Shown: piece by piece, positions 1 through 9,252 of the stretch
How positions within the stretch are numbered: the first letter of the stretch is position 1
Layout: each line of letters begins with the position of its first letter
NCBI GenBank assembly: GCA_945861265.1
Contig: CAMAUC010000004.1
Span: 1-64,000 of the forward strand
Reading direction: 5' to 3'
DNA: 64,000 nucleotides
Source: Rhizobium sp. Q54
GTDB lineage: Bacteria > Pseudomonadota > Alphaproteobacteria > Rhizobiales > Xanthobacteraceae
The notes under the pieces: generated by a model
The model's database searches: none
Told to the model about the DNA's origin: nothing
What the model saw: only the letters and a program-made list of their open reading frames with translations
Made by a program: the position numbers and the translations under genes

Positions 1-77
1 TGGCGGGAGCGACGGGACTCGAACCCGCGACCTCTGCCGTGACAGGGCAGCGCTCTAACCAACTGAGCTACGCCCCC
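1..77 (-). tRNA. tRNA-Asp (GTC)
   Basis: On the minus strand a full cloverleaf folds: the acceptor GGGGGCG pairs with CGCTCCC (one G-T), the anticodon loop CTGTCAC sits between CTGCC and GGCAG, and the T-loop is TTCGAGT. The anticodon GTC gives Asp. The CCA end is encoded at the very edge of the window (bases 1-3). It lies divergently next to the HU gene. Confidence 0.97.
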
Positions 78-91
78 GCGGGCGTCGGATC

Positions 92-120
92 GAGATAGAG
101 GGGGCCATACCCCAAGTCAA
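92..120 (-). promoter_or_regulatory. Candidate sigma-70 promoter of tRNA-Asp
   Basis: Reading the minus strand, TTGACT is followed after exactly 17 bases by TATCTC, about 15 bases upstream of the mature tRNA 5' end. Spacing and the -35 box are close to the housekeeping consensus; the -10 box is weaker. Assigned from sequence only. Confidence 0.5.
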
Positions 121-265
121 GGCGAACCCGAGGGATTCGGCCACAATTGCAGAAATGCCTTATTTACCGATAAGAATCGATGGTCAGACCGCACCCGAAT
201 CGTCTATGCGGGCATAACAGTTTGGCGCTTCGCCAAACCTGCGGATCAAGAGGAGGGTCCCCCTG

Positions 266-574
266 ATGGCTACGGCACCTGCAAAAGCCCCGGCACCGGC
301 AACGGTCACGTTGAAGCATCTCGCCGCAGCACTCGCGGAATCGCACGAGATGTCGAAAAAGCAAGCTGAGGCGGTACTCGGCGATTTCGTCGGCAATATC
401 GTCAAGCATCTGAAGAAGGGCGAGCGTATCCGCATCGGCGGCCTCGGTATCCTTCAGGTGCGCAAGCGCGCTGCACGTATCGGCCGCAATCCTGCGACCG
501 GCGAACAGATCCAGATCAAGGCCAGCAAGAAAGTCGCCTTCCGCGCTTCCAAGGAACTCAAGGAAGCGGTCTGA
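266..574 (+). CDS. hup: HU family DNA-binding protein
   Basis: A 102-residue histone-like nucleoid protein that would bind and bend DNA as a dimer. After a short Ala/Pro-rich N-terminal tail (residues 1-12), residues 13-102 follow the HU fold, with the family signature GRNPATGEQIQI before the basic C-terminal arm. The start is set by a strong Shine-Dalgarno AAGAGGAGG nine bases upstream. A possible -35/-10 pair (TTGCAG, 17 bases, ATAAGA) lies near 147-175. In many Rhizobiales hup follows lon in the same direction (established knowledge). Here it is separated from lon by about 4 kb and points the other way, which suggests a local inversion. Confidence 0.95.
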   Translation: MATAPAKAPAPATVTLKHLAAALAESHEMSKKQAEAVLGDFVGNIVKHLKKGERIRIGGLGILQVRKRAARIGRNPATGEQIQIKASKKVAFRASKELKEAV

Positions 575-614
575 CCTGACTAGATTTACTGGGCTGGACT
601 CTCCGGCACATTCA

Positions 615-654
615 ACGGCAGGCTTGGAGCATCATGCTTCGGCCTGCCGTTTTA
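615..654 (+). terminator. Rho-independent terminator after hup
   Basis: ACGGCAGGC and GCCTGCCGT form a 9-bp perfect stem, with a further AGCAT/ATGCT helix inside the loop, followed by TTTAGTTT. It sits 40 bases after the hup stop and before pepT, so the two + strand genes are probably separate units. Confidence 0.8.
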
Positions 655-682
655 GTTTCATGCACAGCGCGGCGGTCAATCG

Positions 683-1936
683 ATGCCTCAGTCCCCTGTC
701 TTCGACTACACCGTCACCGAACGCTTCCTGCGCTACGTGACCATCGACACGCAGTCGGACCCCGCTTCGCCGACCTGCCCGTCGACTGAGAAGCAGAAAG
801 ACCTCGGCCGCCTGCTGGTGAGCGAATTGCGAGACATCGGTCTCAGCGACGCCGACATCGACGCTAACGGCTATGTCTATGCGACGCTTGCCGCGAACAC
901 CGCCAAAACCGTGCCGGCAATCTGCTTCTGCTCGCACATGGATACGTCGCCGGACTGCTCAGGCGCCGGCGTCAAGCCGCAACTCTGGCGCAATTACCAG
1001 GGTGGCGACATCGCACTACCCGGCGATCCCACCCAGATCATCCGCGCCGCCGCGCATCCGGCCCTTGCCGCGCAGATCGGCAACGACATCGTCACCTCCG
1101 ACGGCACGACGTTGCTGGGCGCCGACAATAAAGCGGGCCTCGCCGAGATCGTCGACGCCATGCGCTTCCTCGTTCAGCACCCGGAGATCAGGCACGGCGC
1201 CATCAAGGTGCTGTTCACGCCGGACGAGGAAATCGGTCGCGGTGTCGACAAGGCCGACCTCAAGCGGCTCGCCGCCGACTTCGCCTATACGATCGATGGC
1301 GAGAGCGCCGGCCATATCGAGGACGAGACCTTCTCGGCCGACAGCGCCACCGTCACCATCGACGGCGTGTCCGCCCATCCCGGCTTTGCCAAAGGCGCGA
1401 TGGAAAACGCCATCAAGATCGCCGCCCGCATTATCGACGCACTGCCGAAGGATAGTTGCTCGCCGGAGACAACAGCCGGCCGCGATGGCTTCCTGCATCC
1501 GCACGGCCTGAGCGCGCAGCTCGGCCAGGCGACGCTGCACTTTATCGTCCGCGATTTCAGCGAAGCCGGCTTGCGCAACAAGGCGGCGCTGCTGGAGCGG
1601 ACGGTTCAGGCCGTCATGCGCGATTACCCGCGCTCTACCTACAAGCTCGAGATCAAGCCGCAATACCGCAACATGAAAGAGGTGCTCGACCGCCACCCGC
1701 AAGTGGTCGACAACGCCATGGAGGCGGTGCGCCGCGCCGGCCTGACGCCGGTCAAAAGCAGCATTCGCGGCGGCACCGACGGCTCGCGCCTGTCGTTCAT
1801 GGGCCTGCCCTGCCCGAACATCTTCGCCGGCGAGCATGCGTTCCACTCGCGGCTGGAATGGGTCAGCGTCCAGGACATGCAGGCCGCGGTCCGCACCATC
1901 GTGCATCTGGCGGCGCTATGGGAAGAACGGGCGTAG
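683..1936 (+). CDS. pepT: Peptidase T (tripeptide aminopeptidase)
   Basis: A 417-residue cytoplasmic M20B metallopeptidase that removes N-terminal residues from tripeptides using two zinc ions. The family motifs are present: CSHMDTSPD (metal ligand His/Asp), TLLGADNKAG (bridging Asp), FTPDEEIGRG (catalytic Glu pair), and the C-terminal GGTDGSRLSFMGLPCPN with AGEHAFHSRLEWV. Length matches the family (about 410). It follows hup behind a terminator, so it probably has its own promoter in the 30-base gap or relies on read-through. A lipoprotein gene follows on the same strand about 100 bases later. Confidence 0.95.
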   Translation: MPQSPVFDYTVTERFLRYVTIDTQSDPASPTCPSTEKQKDLGRLLVSELRDIGLSDADIDANGYVYATLAANTAKTVPAICFCSHMDTSPDCSGAGVKPQLWRNYQGGDIALPGDPTQIIRAAAHPALAAQIGNDIVTSDGTTLLGADNKAGLAEIVDAMRFLVQHPEIRHGAIKVLFTPDEEIGRGVDKADLKRLAADFAYTIDGESAGHIEDETFSADSATVTIDGVSAHPGFAKGAMENAIKIAARIIDALPKDSCSPETTAGRDGFLHPHGLSAQLGQATLHFIVRDFSEAGLRNKAALLERTVQAVMRDYPRSTYKLEIKPQYRNMKEVLDRHPQVVDNAMEAVRRAGLTPVKSSIRGGTDGSRLSFMGLPCPNIFAGEHAFHSRLEWVSVQDMQAAVRTIVHLAALWEERA

Positions 1937-2037
1937 GACGAAGCGCATACGGCCCACAGCCGGATATTTCATAGCCGCATAAAGTCTTGACCGTCACGCG
2001 CCCGGATGCTGTTGTTGGTGCGGTGGGGAACGGCATC

Positions 2038-2382
2038 GTGCATAAAAAATCGGCCTATTTCAAAGTCGCGGGTGCCATTCTGGCCGCGGCGTGGCTGGCC
2101 GGTTGCGCTGGGCAGACCTCCGGCATCGTCGCCAGCGATGAAGCCTTCTGCGTCCAATCCGCGACCGCCGACGGCGGGCCTTCCTACGACAAATGCCGCA
2201 GCAAACTGCAAAGCCAGCGCACAAAGGTCAGCGCCAGCAACGCGACCCGCATCGAAGGCACCGCGCTGCTCAACACGCCGGCGCAGCCGACCAATTTTGC
2301 CGGTCCCTGCAAGGCGGCGGATGGCAAGCCCTGCGCACCCGGCGAAGTGACCGGCACGATCAAAGACGCGACCAAGCCTTAG
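2038..2382 (+). CDS. Small putative lipoprotein
   Basis: From a GTG start the product is 114 residues. It begins with a lysine-containing n-region and a hydrophobic stretch (residues 7-18) ending in the lipobox LAGC, so it should be lipidated and anchored in a membrane. The mature part has four more cysteines, two of them near the C-terminus around PCKAADGKPCAPGE, and no family I recognise. The ORF track begins at TTG 1987, but the signal peptide and the GGGGAA just upstream favour GTG 2038. It may be co-transcribed with pepT. Function unknown. Confidence 0.75.
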   Translation: MHKKSAYFKVAGAILAAAWLAGCAGQTSGIVASDEAFCVQSATADGGPSYDKCRSKLQSQRTKVSASNATRIEGTALLNTPAQPTNFAGPCKAADGKPCAPGEVTGTIKDATKP

Positions 2383-2901
2383 ACAGGCCAGCCCTAAGCT
2401 TGCCCCAGCCTTGATCGCCATTGTCCTGGCGAACCCCGTTGTCCTGGCAAACCTTTGTCACAGAAACACCGGGAATGGTGGGCGATGACGATGTAGGATA
2501 ATCGTTCGTTATTATGCACTTAAAAACAAGGTGAGGGCTAAAGTGCGTCTTTGAATGCTAAAAGGAAATTTCGGAGTAGCCCTTACCTTTTGGCTGTTTA
2601 GGCCGCGGTGCCATTAATCAAGATTCCCAAACTACAGTTGAGCGATGTCTGCTTTCCGCCGTTAGTGAACAAGGTGGCGCGCATCGCGAATGACGCTAAG
2701 TGCCAATAACAGAAATATTTTGTCGCGGCTGGTACGCCCGTTTCACGCCGAGAGTGGGCGCTGATAGGTAGTGCGATCAAGTCGGTTCCCACGCCGAGAC
2801 AAGCTCGAGTTCGCGGCGGATTTCACGGAGGATGAGGCAATCCGTGGTGCGATGATGGATACAGCGGCGATGGCGAGCAACCAGCAGTGATGCACAAACG
2901 A
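2383..2901. other. Intergenic stretch, 520 bases, no convincing gene
   Basis: Both strands hold only short shadow ORFs (for example 64 residues at 2598-2792, minus). Base composition drops from 2500 to 2750 relative to the neighbours. The minus-strand phrase CYWHLASFA with GGKQTS vaguely recalls spurious translations of an abundant short repeat in Bradyrhizobium relatives, so this may be an eroded repeat. That is a guess from memory, not a match. Confidence 0.35.
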
Positions 2902-2928
2902 AAAGCCCCGGAACAGGTCCGGGGCTTT
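2902..2928 (-). terminator. Terminator of the outer-membrane protein gene
   Basis: An 11-bp perfect inverted repeat (AAAGCCCCGGA / TCCGGGGCTTT, loop of five) lies 48 bases beyond the minus-strand stop at 2977. Flanking T runs exist on both strands, so it can work in both directions. Confidence 0.85.
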
Positions 2929-2976
2929 CTTTGATCTCACGCTCGTACAAGTCTAGCCGCTTGGCGGCCGCGCCCG

Positions 2977-3741
2977 TCAGAACTTGTAAGCGAGGCCGAC
3001 CGATACCGTGTTGGTCCGTAACTTTGCATCTATTACCGCGGCGGCGAGACCAGTGAAGTACGTGCTGCGCCAAGTTCCAAAGTCCGCATAACGGTATTCG
3101 GCGCGGGCTAGCCAGTTGCCCCACACCATGGCCTCAATGCCGCCGCCTACGGTCCAGCCGGTTCTTGTCGTGGTGTTCTGTTGAGACATAGCAGTACCGC
3201 ACGTGGCCGCAGAGCAGTTCGTCGTGCCCTGCAAGTTCTGCCAAGCGACGCCGCCGGTGCCATAGAGCAGCCAGGTCGGAGTCATCAGAAAACCAGCGCG
3301 GCCACGCACGCTGCCGTCCCAGCGATCTCTGGTCTCTCTGCTATCAGCAGCGCTAAACGCGGCTCCGAGAAGGCCAGCAGTACTTTTGTGGCCATTACCC
3401 CAGGCGATATCGCCTTCGACGCCAACCACCCATAACGGTGCAATCTGTCAATTATAACCAAGATAGCCGCCCGCTCTAACCGTCGAGGTTCTATCCGTGC
3501 CTGACGCGGTTGCGGCGAGCGGGGCGGCGCCACCAATGCTGATAGCCGTCGAGTCGTTAGTCGCCCAGCGGCCGCCAAGCGAAATACCCAAATAGGCGCC
3601 AGTCCAATTATAGGCGGCTACATAGGGTACCGCTTTGGTCGGCATGTCGGCGGCTGAAGAGCTCTGGGCAATGCTCAAGCTCAGCACTGTGGCAGCAAGA
3701 CACGCGAGTACGACGCGACGCATGGTCAGTCCCCCTGTCAA
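2977..3741 (-). pseudogene. Outer-membrane beta-barrel (porin-like) gene interrupted by one in-frame TGA
   Basis: The two track ORFs 3448-3741 and 2977-3429 are in the same frame and separated by a single TGA at about 3448-3450. Joined, they give about 254 residues: a signal peptide ending SSSAAD, YNWTGAYLGISLGG, a glycine/aromatic-rich barrel, and the C-terminal phenylalanine GLAYKF typical of outer-membrane barrels. This is the Omp25/31-like layout common in Rhizobiales. At the break the frame reads GYLGYN-stop-QIAPLWVVGVEGDIAW. Family members usually have Trp here (GYNWQ), so one TGG to TGA change explains it. Start, terminator and the rest of the frame are intact, so the mutation looks recent, or it is read through, or it is a sequencing error. 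An IS remnant sits directly upstream. Confidence 0.85.
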
Positions 3742-3984
3742 TTAATTACTCAGCTTCTAGGCCTTTCTCAGCACCTCAGGAAGGCTATCCGCACGATCCT
3801 CCTGTTCTTTCGTACGCCAACTGAGCAATATTCCGAAGTGTTGCCGCAATATCACTATAATAGGTATCTTCATCCGGGTAAGAATAAGGGAACTTTCCTC
3901 GCGCTGGACCGCGACCGCAGTAAGCTCACGTCCGCGGCGCGTCCCGCCACGATACAGGAGGAATAGATGCGTCGCCCCTGGCGC

Positions 3985-4140
3985 GGGATTGTCCTCGCCC
4001 AAATAGTCATCTAACCGCTCGGGAAACAACGTGCTCTGGCTACGGTCATCGCCAACGACAAAGCGCGTCATCGAATCCTCCCGCCAAATCACGGAAGAAC
4101 GATATCATCAGGGGGTGTTTTCACACAGCCTGGGTCATTC
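3985..4140 (-). mobile_element. 5' remnant of an IS1182-like insertion sequence
   Basis: The minus-strand ORF 3757-4092 contains MTRFVVGDDRSQSTLFPERL and then DDYLGEDNP, the hallmark N-terminus of IS1182-family transposases, starting at ATG 4071. After GEDNP the sequence no longer resembles the family, so only about 29 residues survive. Just upstream, around 4115-4140, GGCTGTGTGAAAACAC resembles the terminal inverted repeat of such elements. The element is therefore truncated on its 3' side; the remaining ORF residues (to 3757) are unlike transposase. It abuts the start region of the broken outer-membrane gene. Confidence 0.7.
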
Positions 4141-4548
4141 GCGACCGAGCAGCTCAGCCTCCGCGCCTACCCTTGTCCGTTGATGCTCCAAGCAGCGACA
4201 AACTCGGACGCGGCCTGCTTATTCGCGAAGTGTCATTAACGCCATTCATTGCGATGCAGAAACAGCCCGTCAACATAGCTGCTTGTTTATAATATATTTA
4301 GTTGAAAAATATGTCGCACACACGCTTAATAAAGCTGTGCACAGGCCGTCATTCTCCGAAATAGAGGCGATCTGAATCCTCCACAAACTGCACAAACCCG
4401 CGTCCTAACCGGCGCGGTTTTTTTATGCATCTCGCCATGCAAGTTCGCGGCCTGCGGCGAACGCAGCAGGTCTTTCTCCTTCACGTTGGGGGCTGGTAAG
4501 GGATTTAGCGCCAAAACCAAAGTAAATTCATAAACATAGTTTTATGGC
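4141..4548. other. Intergenic stretch with an AT-rich patch, no gene seen
   Basis: Between the IS remnant and tRNA-Val. Bases 4260-4330 are AT-rich with TATAATATATTTAG. No ORF here has a plausible start and recognisable product. A small hairpin with a T run lies at 4396-4424. Confidence 0.5.
4396..4424 (+). terminator. Possible + strand terminator without an obvious gene
   Basis: CCGCG and CGCGG, extended by AA/TT with a bulge, close a 10-base loop and run into seven T. No intact + strand gene precedes it, so it may be a leftover of a lost gene or a chance structure. Confidence 0.35.
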
Positions 4549-4623
4549 GGTGGGCGATGACGGACTCGAACCGCCGACATCCTCCGTGTAAAGGAGGCGC
4601 TCTACCAACTGAGCTAATCGCCC
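4549..4623 (-). tRNA. tRNA-Val (TAC)
   Basis: Minus strand: acceptor GGGCGAT pairs with ATCGCCC, the anticodon stem CTCC/GGAG encloses TTTACAC, and the T-loop is TTCGAGT. Anticodon TAC gives Val. The chromosome encodes A-CC followed by G, so the final A of CCA would have to be added by the CCA-adding enzyme, unlike the tRNA-Asp and tRNA-Leu genes here, which encode CCA. Confidence 0.95.
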
Positions 4624-4711
4624 TACCTCCAAGGCAATAACGCCTGGCGGCGCCGCGGGCAAGCATTCGCTCCGTCACGCTGCATGCAGCACAGGACGCG
4701 GTACCGGACAC

Positions 4712-4743
4712 AAAAAAACGGCGCCCTTTCGGAGCGCCGTTTT
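4712..4743 (-). terminator. Terminator of lon
   Basis: Minus strand AACGGCGCTCC, short loop, GGGCGCCGTT then seven T. It lies 24 bases beyond the lon stop and ahead of tRNA-Val, so the tRNA probably has its own promoter. Confidence 0.9.
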
Positions 4744-4766
4744 GCATTCTGTCGGAGACGGGTCGC

Positions 4767-7208
4767 CTAATGCGCGGTGATGCCGTCGTCGTCGATGACC
4801 GCGTCGCCGGCCTTCGCCGTCGCCGCCGCCAGCTTGGCGGAGGCCGCCGCCTCGTCCCATTCGATCGGCTCCGGCTTGCGCACCAGCGCCCGGGCGATGA
4901 CTTCGTCCATGCGGCTCACCGGCACGATCTCCAGATGCTTCTTGATGGTCTCGGAGATTTCCACCAGATCCTTGGCATTCTCCTCCGGGATCAGCACCGT
5001 CTTCATGCCGCCGCGCGCGGCCGCCAGCAGCTTTTCCTTCAAGCCGCCGATCGGCAACACCCGGCCACGCAGCGTGATCTCGCCGGTCATCGCGACGTCG
5101 CGGCGCACCGGAATGCCGGTCATCACCGAAACGATCGCCGTGACCATGGCGACACCCGCCGACGGTCCATCCTTGGGCGTTGCGCCTTCCGGCACGTGGA
5201 CGTGGATGTCGCGCTTGTCGAACAAAGGCGGCTCGATGCCGAAAGCGATCGAACGCGAGCGGACATAAGATGCCGCCGCCGAAATCGACTCCTTCATCAC
5301 GTCACGCAGATTGCCGGTGACGGTCATCTTGCCCTTGCCCGGCATCGACGTGCCTTCGATGGTCAGCAACTCGCCGCCCACATCGGTCCACGCCAGTCCG
5401 GTGACCATGCCGACCAGATCCTCGGCTTCGATTTCGCCGTAGCGATACTTCGCCACGCCGAGATAATCGCCCAGGTTCGCCGCGGTGACGGCGATGGTCT
5501 TCTTCTTCGAGGTCATCAACTCCTTCACCGCCTTGCGGATCAAGGTCGACAATTCGCGTTCGAGACTGCGCACGCCGGCTTCCCGCGTATAACGGCGGAT
5601 CATCAGCAGCAACGCTTCGTCGTCGATCGCCCATTCCTTCATCTCGAGGCCGTGCTTGGCGACCGCGTGCGGGATCAGATGCTTGCGCGCGATTTCGACC
5701 TTCTCGTCCTCGGTGTAGCCGGCGATGCGGATGATCTCCATACGATCCATCAACGGCCCAGGGATGTTGAGCGTGTTGGCGGTCGTGATGAACATCACGT
5801 TCGACAGATCGTAATCGACCTCGAGATAGTGATCGGCAAACGTCGAATTCTGCTCGGGGTCCAGAACCTCAAGCAAAGCCGATGACGGATCGCCGCGGAA
5901 ATCGGCGCCCATCTTGTCGATCTCGTCCAAAAGGAACAGCGGGTTCGAGGTCTTCGCCTTGCGCATCGACTGGATGACCTTGCCGGGCATCGAGCCGATA
6001 TAGGTGCGGCGGTGACCGCGGATTTCCGCTTCATCCCGCACGCCGCCAAGCGACACGCGCACGAACTCGCGGCCGGTCGCTTTCGCGATCGACTTGCCGA
6101 GCGAAGTCTTGCCGACGCCCGGAGGCCCGACCAGACACAGGATCGGACCGGTCAGCTTGTTGGCGCGCTGCTGCACGGCGAGATACTCGACGATGCGTTC
6201 CTTGACCTTCTCAAGGCCATAGTGATCGGCATCGAGGATGGTCTCGGCGGCGGCGAGATCCTTCTTGACCTTGCTCTTCTTGCCCCACGGGATCGACAGC
6301 AGCCAGTCGAGATAGTTGCGCACGACGGTGGCTTCGGCCGACATCGGCGACATCTGCCGCAGCTTGCGCAGCTCGTGCGTGGCCTTCTCACGGGCTTCCT
6401 TCGACAGCTTGGTCTTCTTGATCTTGTCTTCGAGTTCGGCGAGTTCGTCCTTGCCTTCCTCGTCGCCAAGCTCCTTCTGGATCGCCTTCATCTGTTCGTT
6501 GAGGTAGTACTCGCGCTGGGTCTTCTCCATCTGCCGCTTGACGCGGGTACGGATGCGCTTTTCCACCTGCAGCACCGAGATCTCGCTCTCCATCAGGCCG
6601 AGCACCTTCTCCAGGCGCGCGGTGACGGACGGCGTCTCCAGGATTTCCTGCTTGTCCGGAATCTTGACGGCAAGATGAGAAGCCACGGTATCGGCGAGCT
6701 TGGCGTAATCCTCGATCTGCTGGATCACGCCGACGACTTCCGGCGACACCTTCTTGTTCAGCTTCACATAGTTCTCGAACTCGGTAACCACCGAGCGCGC
6801 CATCGCCTCAGCCTCGACCTTCTCGCCCATGTCGTCGGCGAGCGCGGTCGCTTCGGGTTCATAATATTCATCGCGGTCGTTGTACTTGATGACCTTGGCG
6901 CGCGTCGCGCCCTCGACCAGCACCTTGACGGTGCCGTCGGGCAGCTTGAGCAATTGCAGGACGCTGGCCAGCGTGCCGACCTCGAAGATCGAGTCCACGG
7001 CCGGATCGTCGTCGGACGCATTCTTCTGCGTCGCCAGCAAAATGAAGGTGTCGGAGCGCATGACTTCTTCCAGCGCCTTGATCGACTTTTCGCGGCCGAC
7101 AAAGAGCGGAACGATCATGTGCGGAAAGACAACGATGTCGCGCAACGGCAGCACCGGATAAGTGCGGCTTTCGCCCGGCTGCAGCGTGGGGCGTGGCTTG
7201 TTGGTCAT
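4767..7208 (-). CDS. lon: ATP-dependent protease Lon
   Basis: An 813-residue cytoplasmic AAA+ serine protease that degrades misfolded and regulatory proteins. The N-terminal substrate-binding domain begins at [13 protein letters not shown]. The coiled middle region contains [16 protein letters not shown]. The ATPase has Walker [10 protein letters not shown] (around residue 360), Walker [11 protein letters not shown] and the [12 protein letters not shown] segment. The protease domain carries catalytic Ser683 in [10 protein letters not shown] and Lys724 in [10 protein letters not shown]. Length is normal. An AAGGA Shine-Dalgarno precedes ATG 7208. It heads a proteostasis block with clpX, clpP and tig, all on the minus strand but separated by gaps, so they are not one tight operon. 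Confidence 0.98.
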   Translation of the reverse strand: MTNKPRPTLQPGESRTYPVLPLRDIVVFPHMIVPLFVGREKSIKALEEVMRSDTFILLATQKNASDDDPAVDSIFEVGTLASVLQLLKLPDGTVKVLVEGATRAKVIKYNDRDEYYEPEATALADDMGEKVEAEAMARSVVTEFENYVKLNKKVSPEVVGVIQQIEDYAKLADTVASHLAVKIPDKQEILETPSVTARLEKVLGLMESEISVLQVEKRIRTRVKRQMEKTQREYYLNEQMKAIQKELGDEEGKDELAELEDKIKKTKLSKEAREKATHELRKLRQMSPMSAEATVVRNYLDWLLSIPWGKKSKVKKDLAAAETILDADHYGLEKVKERIVEYLAVQQRANKLTGPILCLVGPPGVGKTSLGKSIAKATGREFVRVSLGGVRDEAEIRGHRRTYIGSMPGKVIQSMRKAKTSNPLFLLDEIDKMGADFRGDPSSALLEVLDPEQNSTFADHYLEVDYDLSNVMFITTANTLNIPGPLMDRMEIIRIAGYTEDEKVEIARKHLIPHAVAKHGLEMKEWAIDDEALLLMIRRYTREAGVRSLERELSTLIRKAVKELMTSKKKTIAVTAANLGDYLGVAKYRYGEIEAEDLVGMVTGLAWTDVGGELLTIEGTSMPGKGKMTVTGNLRDVMKESISAAASYVRSRSIAFGIEPPLFDKRDIHVHVPEGATPKDGPSAGVAMVTAIVSVMTGIPVRRDVAMTGEITLRGRVLPIGGLKEKLLAAARGGMKTVLIPEENAKDLVEISETIKKHLEIVPVSRMDEVIARALVRKPEPIEWDEAAASAKLAAATAKAGDAVIDDDGITAH

Positions 7209-7638
7209 GGCCTCATATCCTTTTTTGTTGCGCCCCTGTCCGTTGACCCGCTCAAGGCGGCATCGCCAGACAGTGCCAGTTTTTGTGGGAGAGTCCGCCG
7301 GTAACGATCGCCGTTCTTAGCGCCTTCAGGGACGGCCCAAAAGGTCTCAACCCAGTCGAAAACGAAACGATGATTTGTACGCCAGTCCGTCCTGGACACT
7401 ATACGTAGGATGACGCTTTACGCTCCGCAAGTATGGCCGAAAGATCAAGTTAAGACGGCACTTACCGGGGCTTACGACACCACACTCAGGTCGATTCGGC
7501 CAATGGCTGGCCCTACCGGGGTAGGTTATCCCGCGCCCGACGGCGCACCCGGATACCGGGTCGGTGAAACATTAGCGGTCAGGACCGAGAGCGGCCTTAA
7601 GGCCGCTCCCCGGCCTTAAAAGAGCTGTCGACCGTGCC
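7209..7638. other. lon-clpX intergenic region
   Basis: 430 bases holding the lon upstream region and the clpX 3' end. I see no clear heat-shock promoter by eye. The + strand 69-residue ORF at 7410-7619 has no recognisable product or good ribosome site. At 7589-7608 there is a perfect 20-bp palindrome (GAGCGGCCTT and its complement) that may end clpX transcription, though it lacks a T run. Confidence 0.5.
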
Positions 7639-8916
7639 TCAAGCGCTGGCGGAACCCTGTTCGGCGGTGCGATCCGAACGGTCGGCGTAGATGTAGAGCG
7701 GGCGCGCGGTGCCCTCGACGACTTCCCGCGAGATCACGACTTCCTCGACGCCTTCCAGGCTCGGCAGATCGAACATGGTGTCGAGCAGGATGCCCTCCAT
7801 GATCGAACGCAGGCCGCGCGCGCCGGTCTTGCGTTCGATCGCCTTGCGGGCAATCGCGCCGAGCGCTTCCTCGGCCAAGGTCAGATCGATCGATTCCATT
7901 TCGAACAGGCGCTGGTACTGCTTGACCAGGGCGTTCTTCGGCTCGACCAGAATCTTCTTCAGCGAAACCTCGTCGAGATCCTCGAGCGTCGCCACTACTG
8001 GCAGACGGCCGACGAATTCCGGGATCAGGCCGTATTTGAGCAGATCCTCGGGCTCGACTTCGCGGAAAATTTCACCCTGCTTGCGGTCTTCCGGCGCATG
8101 CACTTGCGCGCCGAAGCCGATCGAGGTGGCGCGGCCGCGCGACGAGATGATCTTGTCGAGGCCGGAAAAGGCGCCGCCGCACACGAACAGAATATTGGTG
8201 GTGTCGACCTGCAGGAACTCCTGCTGCGGATGCTTGCGCCCGCCCTGCGGCGGCACGGAGGCGACGGTGCCTTCCATGATCTTCAGCAGCGCTTGCTGCA
8301 CGCCCTCGCCCGAGACGTCGCGGGTGATCGAGGGATTGTCGGATTTGCGCGAAATCTTGTCGATTTCGTCGATATAGACGATGCCGCGCTGGGCGCGTTC
8401 GACGTTGTAGTCGGCCGCCTGCAACAGCTTGAGAATGATGTTCTCGACGTCCTCGCCGACGTACCCGGCTTCGGTCAAGGTCGTGGCGTCGGCCATCGTG
8501 AACGGCACGTCGAGGATGCGCGCGAGGGTCTGCGCCAGCAGCGTCTTGCCGGAGCCGGTCGGGCCGATCAAAAGGATGTTCGACTTCGCCAGCTCGACGT
8601 CATTGTGCTTGGCCTGGTGATTGAGGCGCTTGTAGTGATTGTGGACGGCGACCGAGAGCACGCGCTTGGCATGCATCTGACCGATCACGTAATCGTCGAG
8701 GACCTTGCAGATTTCCTTGGGCGTCGGAATACCGTCGCGCGACTTCACCAGCGAGGATTTATTTTCCTCCCGCATGATGTCCATGCACAGCTCGACGCAT
8801 TCATCGCAAATGAACACGGTCGGACCGGCGATAAGTTTGCGTACTTCATGCTGGCTCTTGCCGCAGAACGAGCAGTACAGGGTGTTCTTGGAATCGCTTC
8901 CGCCGACTTTGCTCAT
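7639..8916 (-). CDS. clpX: ATP-dependent Clp protease ATP-binding subunit ClpX
   Basis: A 425-residue AAA+ unfoldase that recognises tagged proteins and feeds them into ClpP. The N-terminal zinc finger uses Cys15, Cys18, Cys37 and Cys40 (CSFC...CDEC). Walker A is [12 protein letters not shown], Walker B is [10 protein letters not shown], and the GYVGEDVE pore segment and C-terminal arginine-sensor region ([10 protein letters not shown]) are intact. A GGAG site precedes the ATG. ClpX and ClpP act together and in many bacteria are adjacent; here 336 bases separate them, so clpX probably also has its own promoter. Confidence 0.98.
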   Translation of the reverse strand: MSKVGGSDSKNTLYCSFCGKSQHEVRKLIAGPTVFICDECVELCMDIMREENKSSLVKSRDGIPTPKEICKVLDDYVIGQMHAKRVLSVAVHNHYKRLNHQAKHNDVELAKSNILLIGPTGSGKTLLAQTLARILDVPFTMADATTLTEAGYVGEDVENIILKLLQAADYNVERAQRGIVYIDEIDKISRKSDNPSITRDVSGEGVQQALLKIMEGTVASVPPQGGRKHPQQEFLQVDTTNILFVCGGAFSGLDKIISSRGRATSIGFGAQVHAPEDRKQGEIFREVEPEDLLKYGLIPEFVGRLPVVATLEDLDEVSLKKILVEPKNALVKQYQRLFEMESIDLTLAEEALGAIARKAIERKTGARGLRSIMEGILLDTMFDLPSLEGVEEVVISREVVEGTARPLYIYADRSDRTAEQGSASA

Positions 8917-9252
8917 TCCATTCTCCGTATCACTCGACCGAGCATGACCCGTTCGAACTCTCCGCGGTCGGCGAACTTAAAGCGCAATCGCCACGTCCAA
9001 CGAAGCAAGTTTCGCGCCGGATTTCCGACACGGCGGCCAACCGATCCGGGAGGCCTGCGATCCCCGGTACACTCCCGCACTCTAAGCGAAGCATGCTAAC
9101 GGCATGACAATCAAGAATGTATTAACGATAGTGCGGCGCCAGATTGTTCAAAAAACGCACGCTTTATGAACCCTGACCGTTGCCGGCTCCCGCCTGGCAA
9201 AATACCATAGCGGGAACCCGGCCGCCGGCCTTCCGGCGGACCCGGCCGGCCA
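8917..9252. other. clpX-clpP intergenic region
   Basis: 336 bases with the clpP terminator hairpin at its left-to-centre (9222-9239). The minus-strand sequence upstream of clpX shows no -35/-10 pair I would defend. No ORF with a plausible product is present; the track ORFs here are shadows. Confidence 0.5.
9222..9239 (-). terminator. Hairpin after clpP
   Basis: CCGCCGG, four-base loop, CCGGCGG, thirteen bases beyond the clpP stop. There is no T run, so it may act as a pause or RNA-stability hairpin rather than a strong terminator. Confidence 0.5.

Noticed and set aside
3757-4092. 111-residue ORF as a real gene
   Set aside because: Only its first part resembles an IS1182 transposase; the rest is unrelated read-on, so it is listed as a mobile-element remnant.
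4770-7304. Long + strand ORFs (371 and 430 residues) opposite lon
   Set aside because: Antisense shadows of a GC-rich gene with His/Arg/Asp-rich nonsense composition.
7410-7619. 69-residue + strand ORF between lon and clpX
   Set aside because: No ribosome site, no family, low-complexity end; overlaps a palindrome likely linked to clpX.
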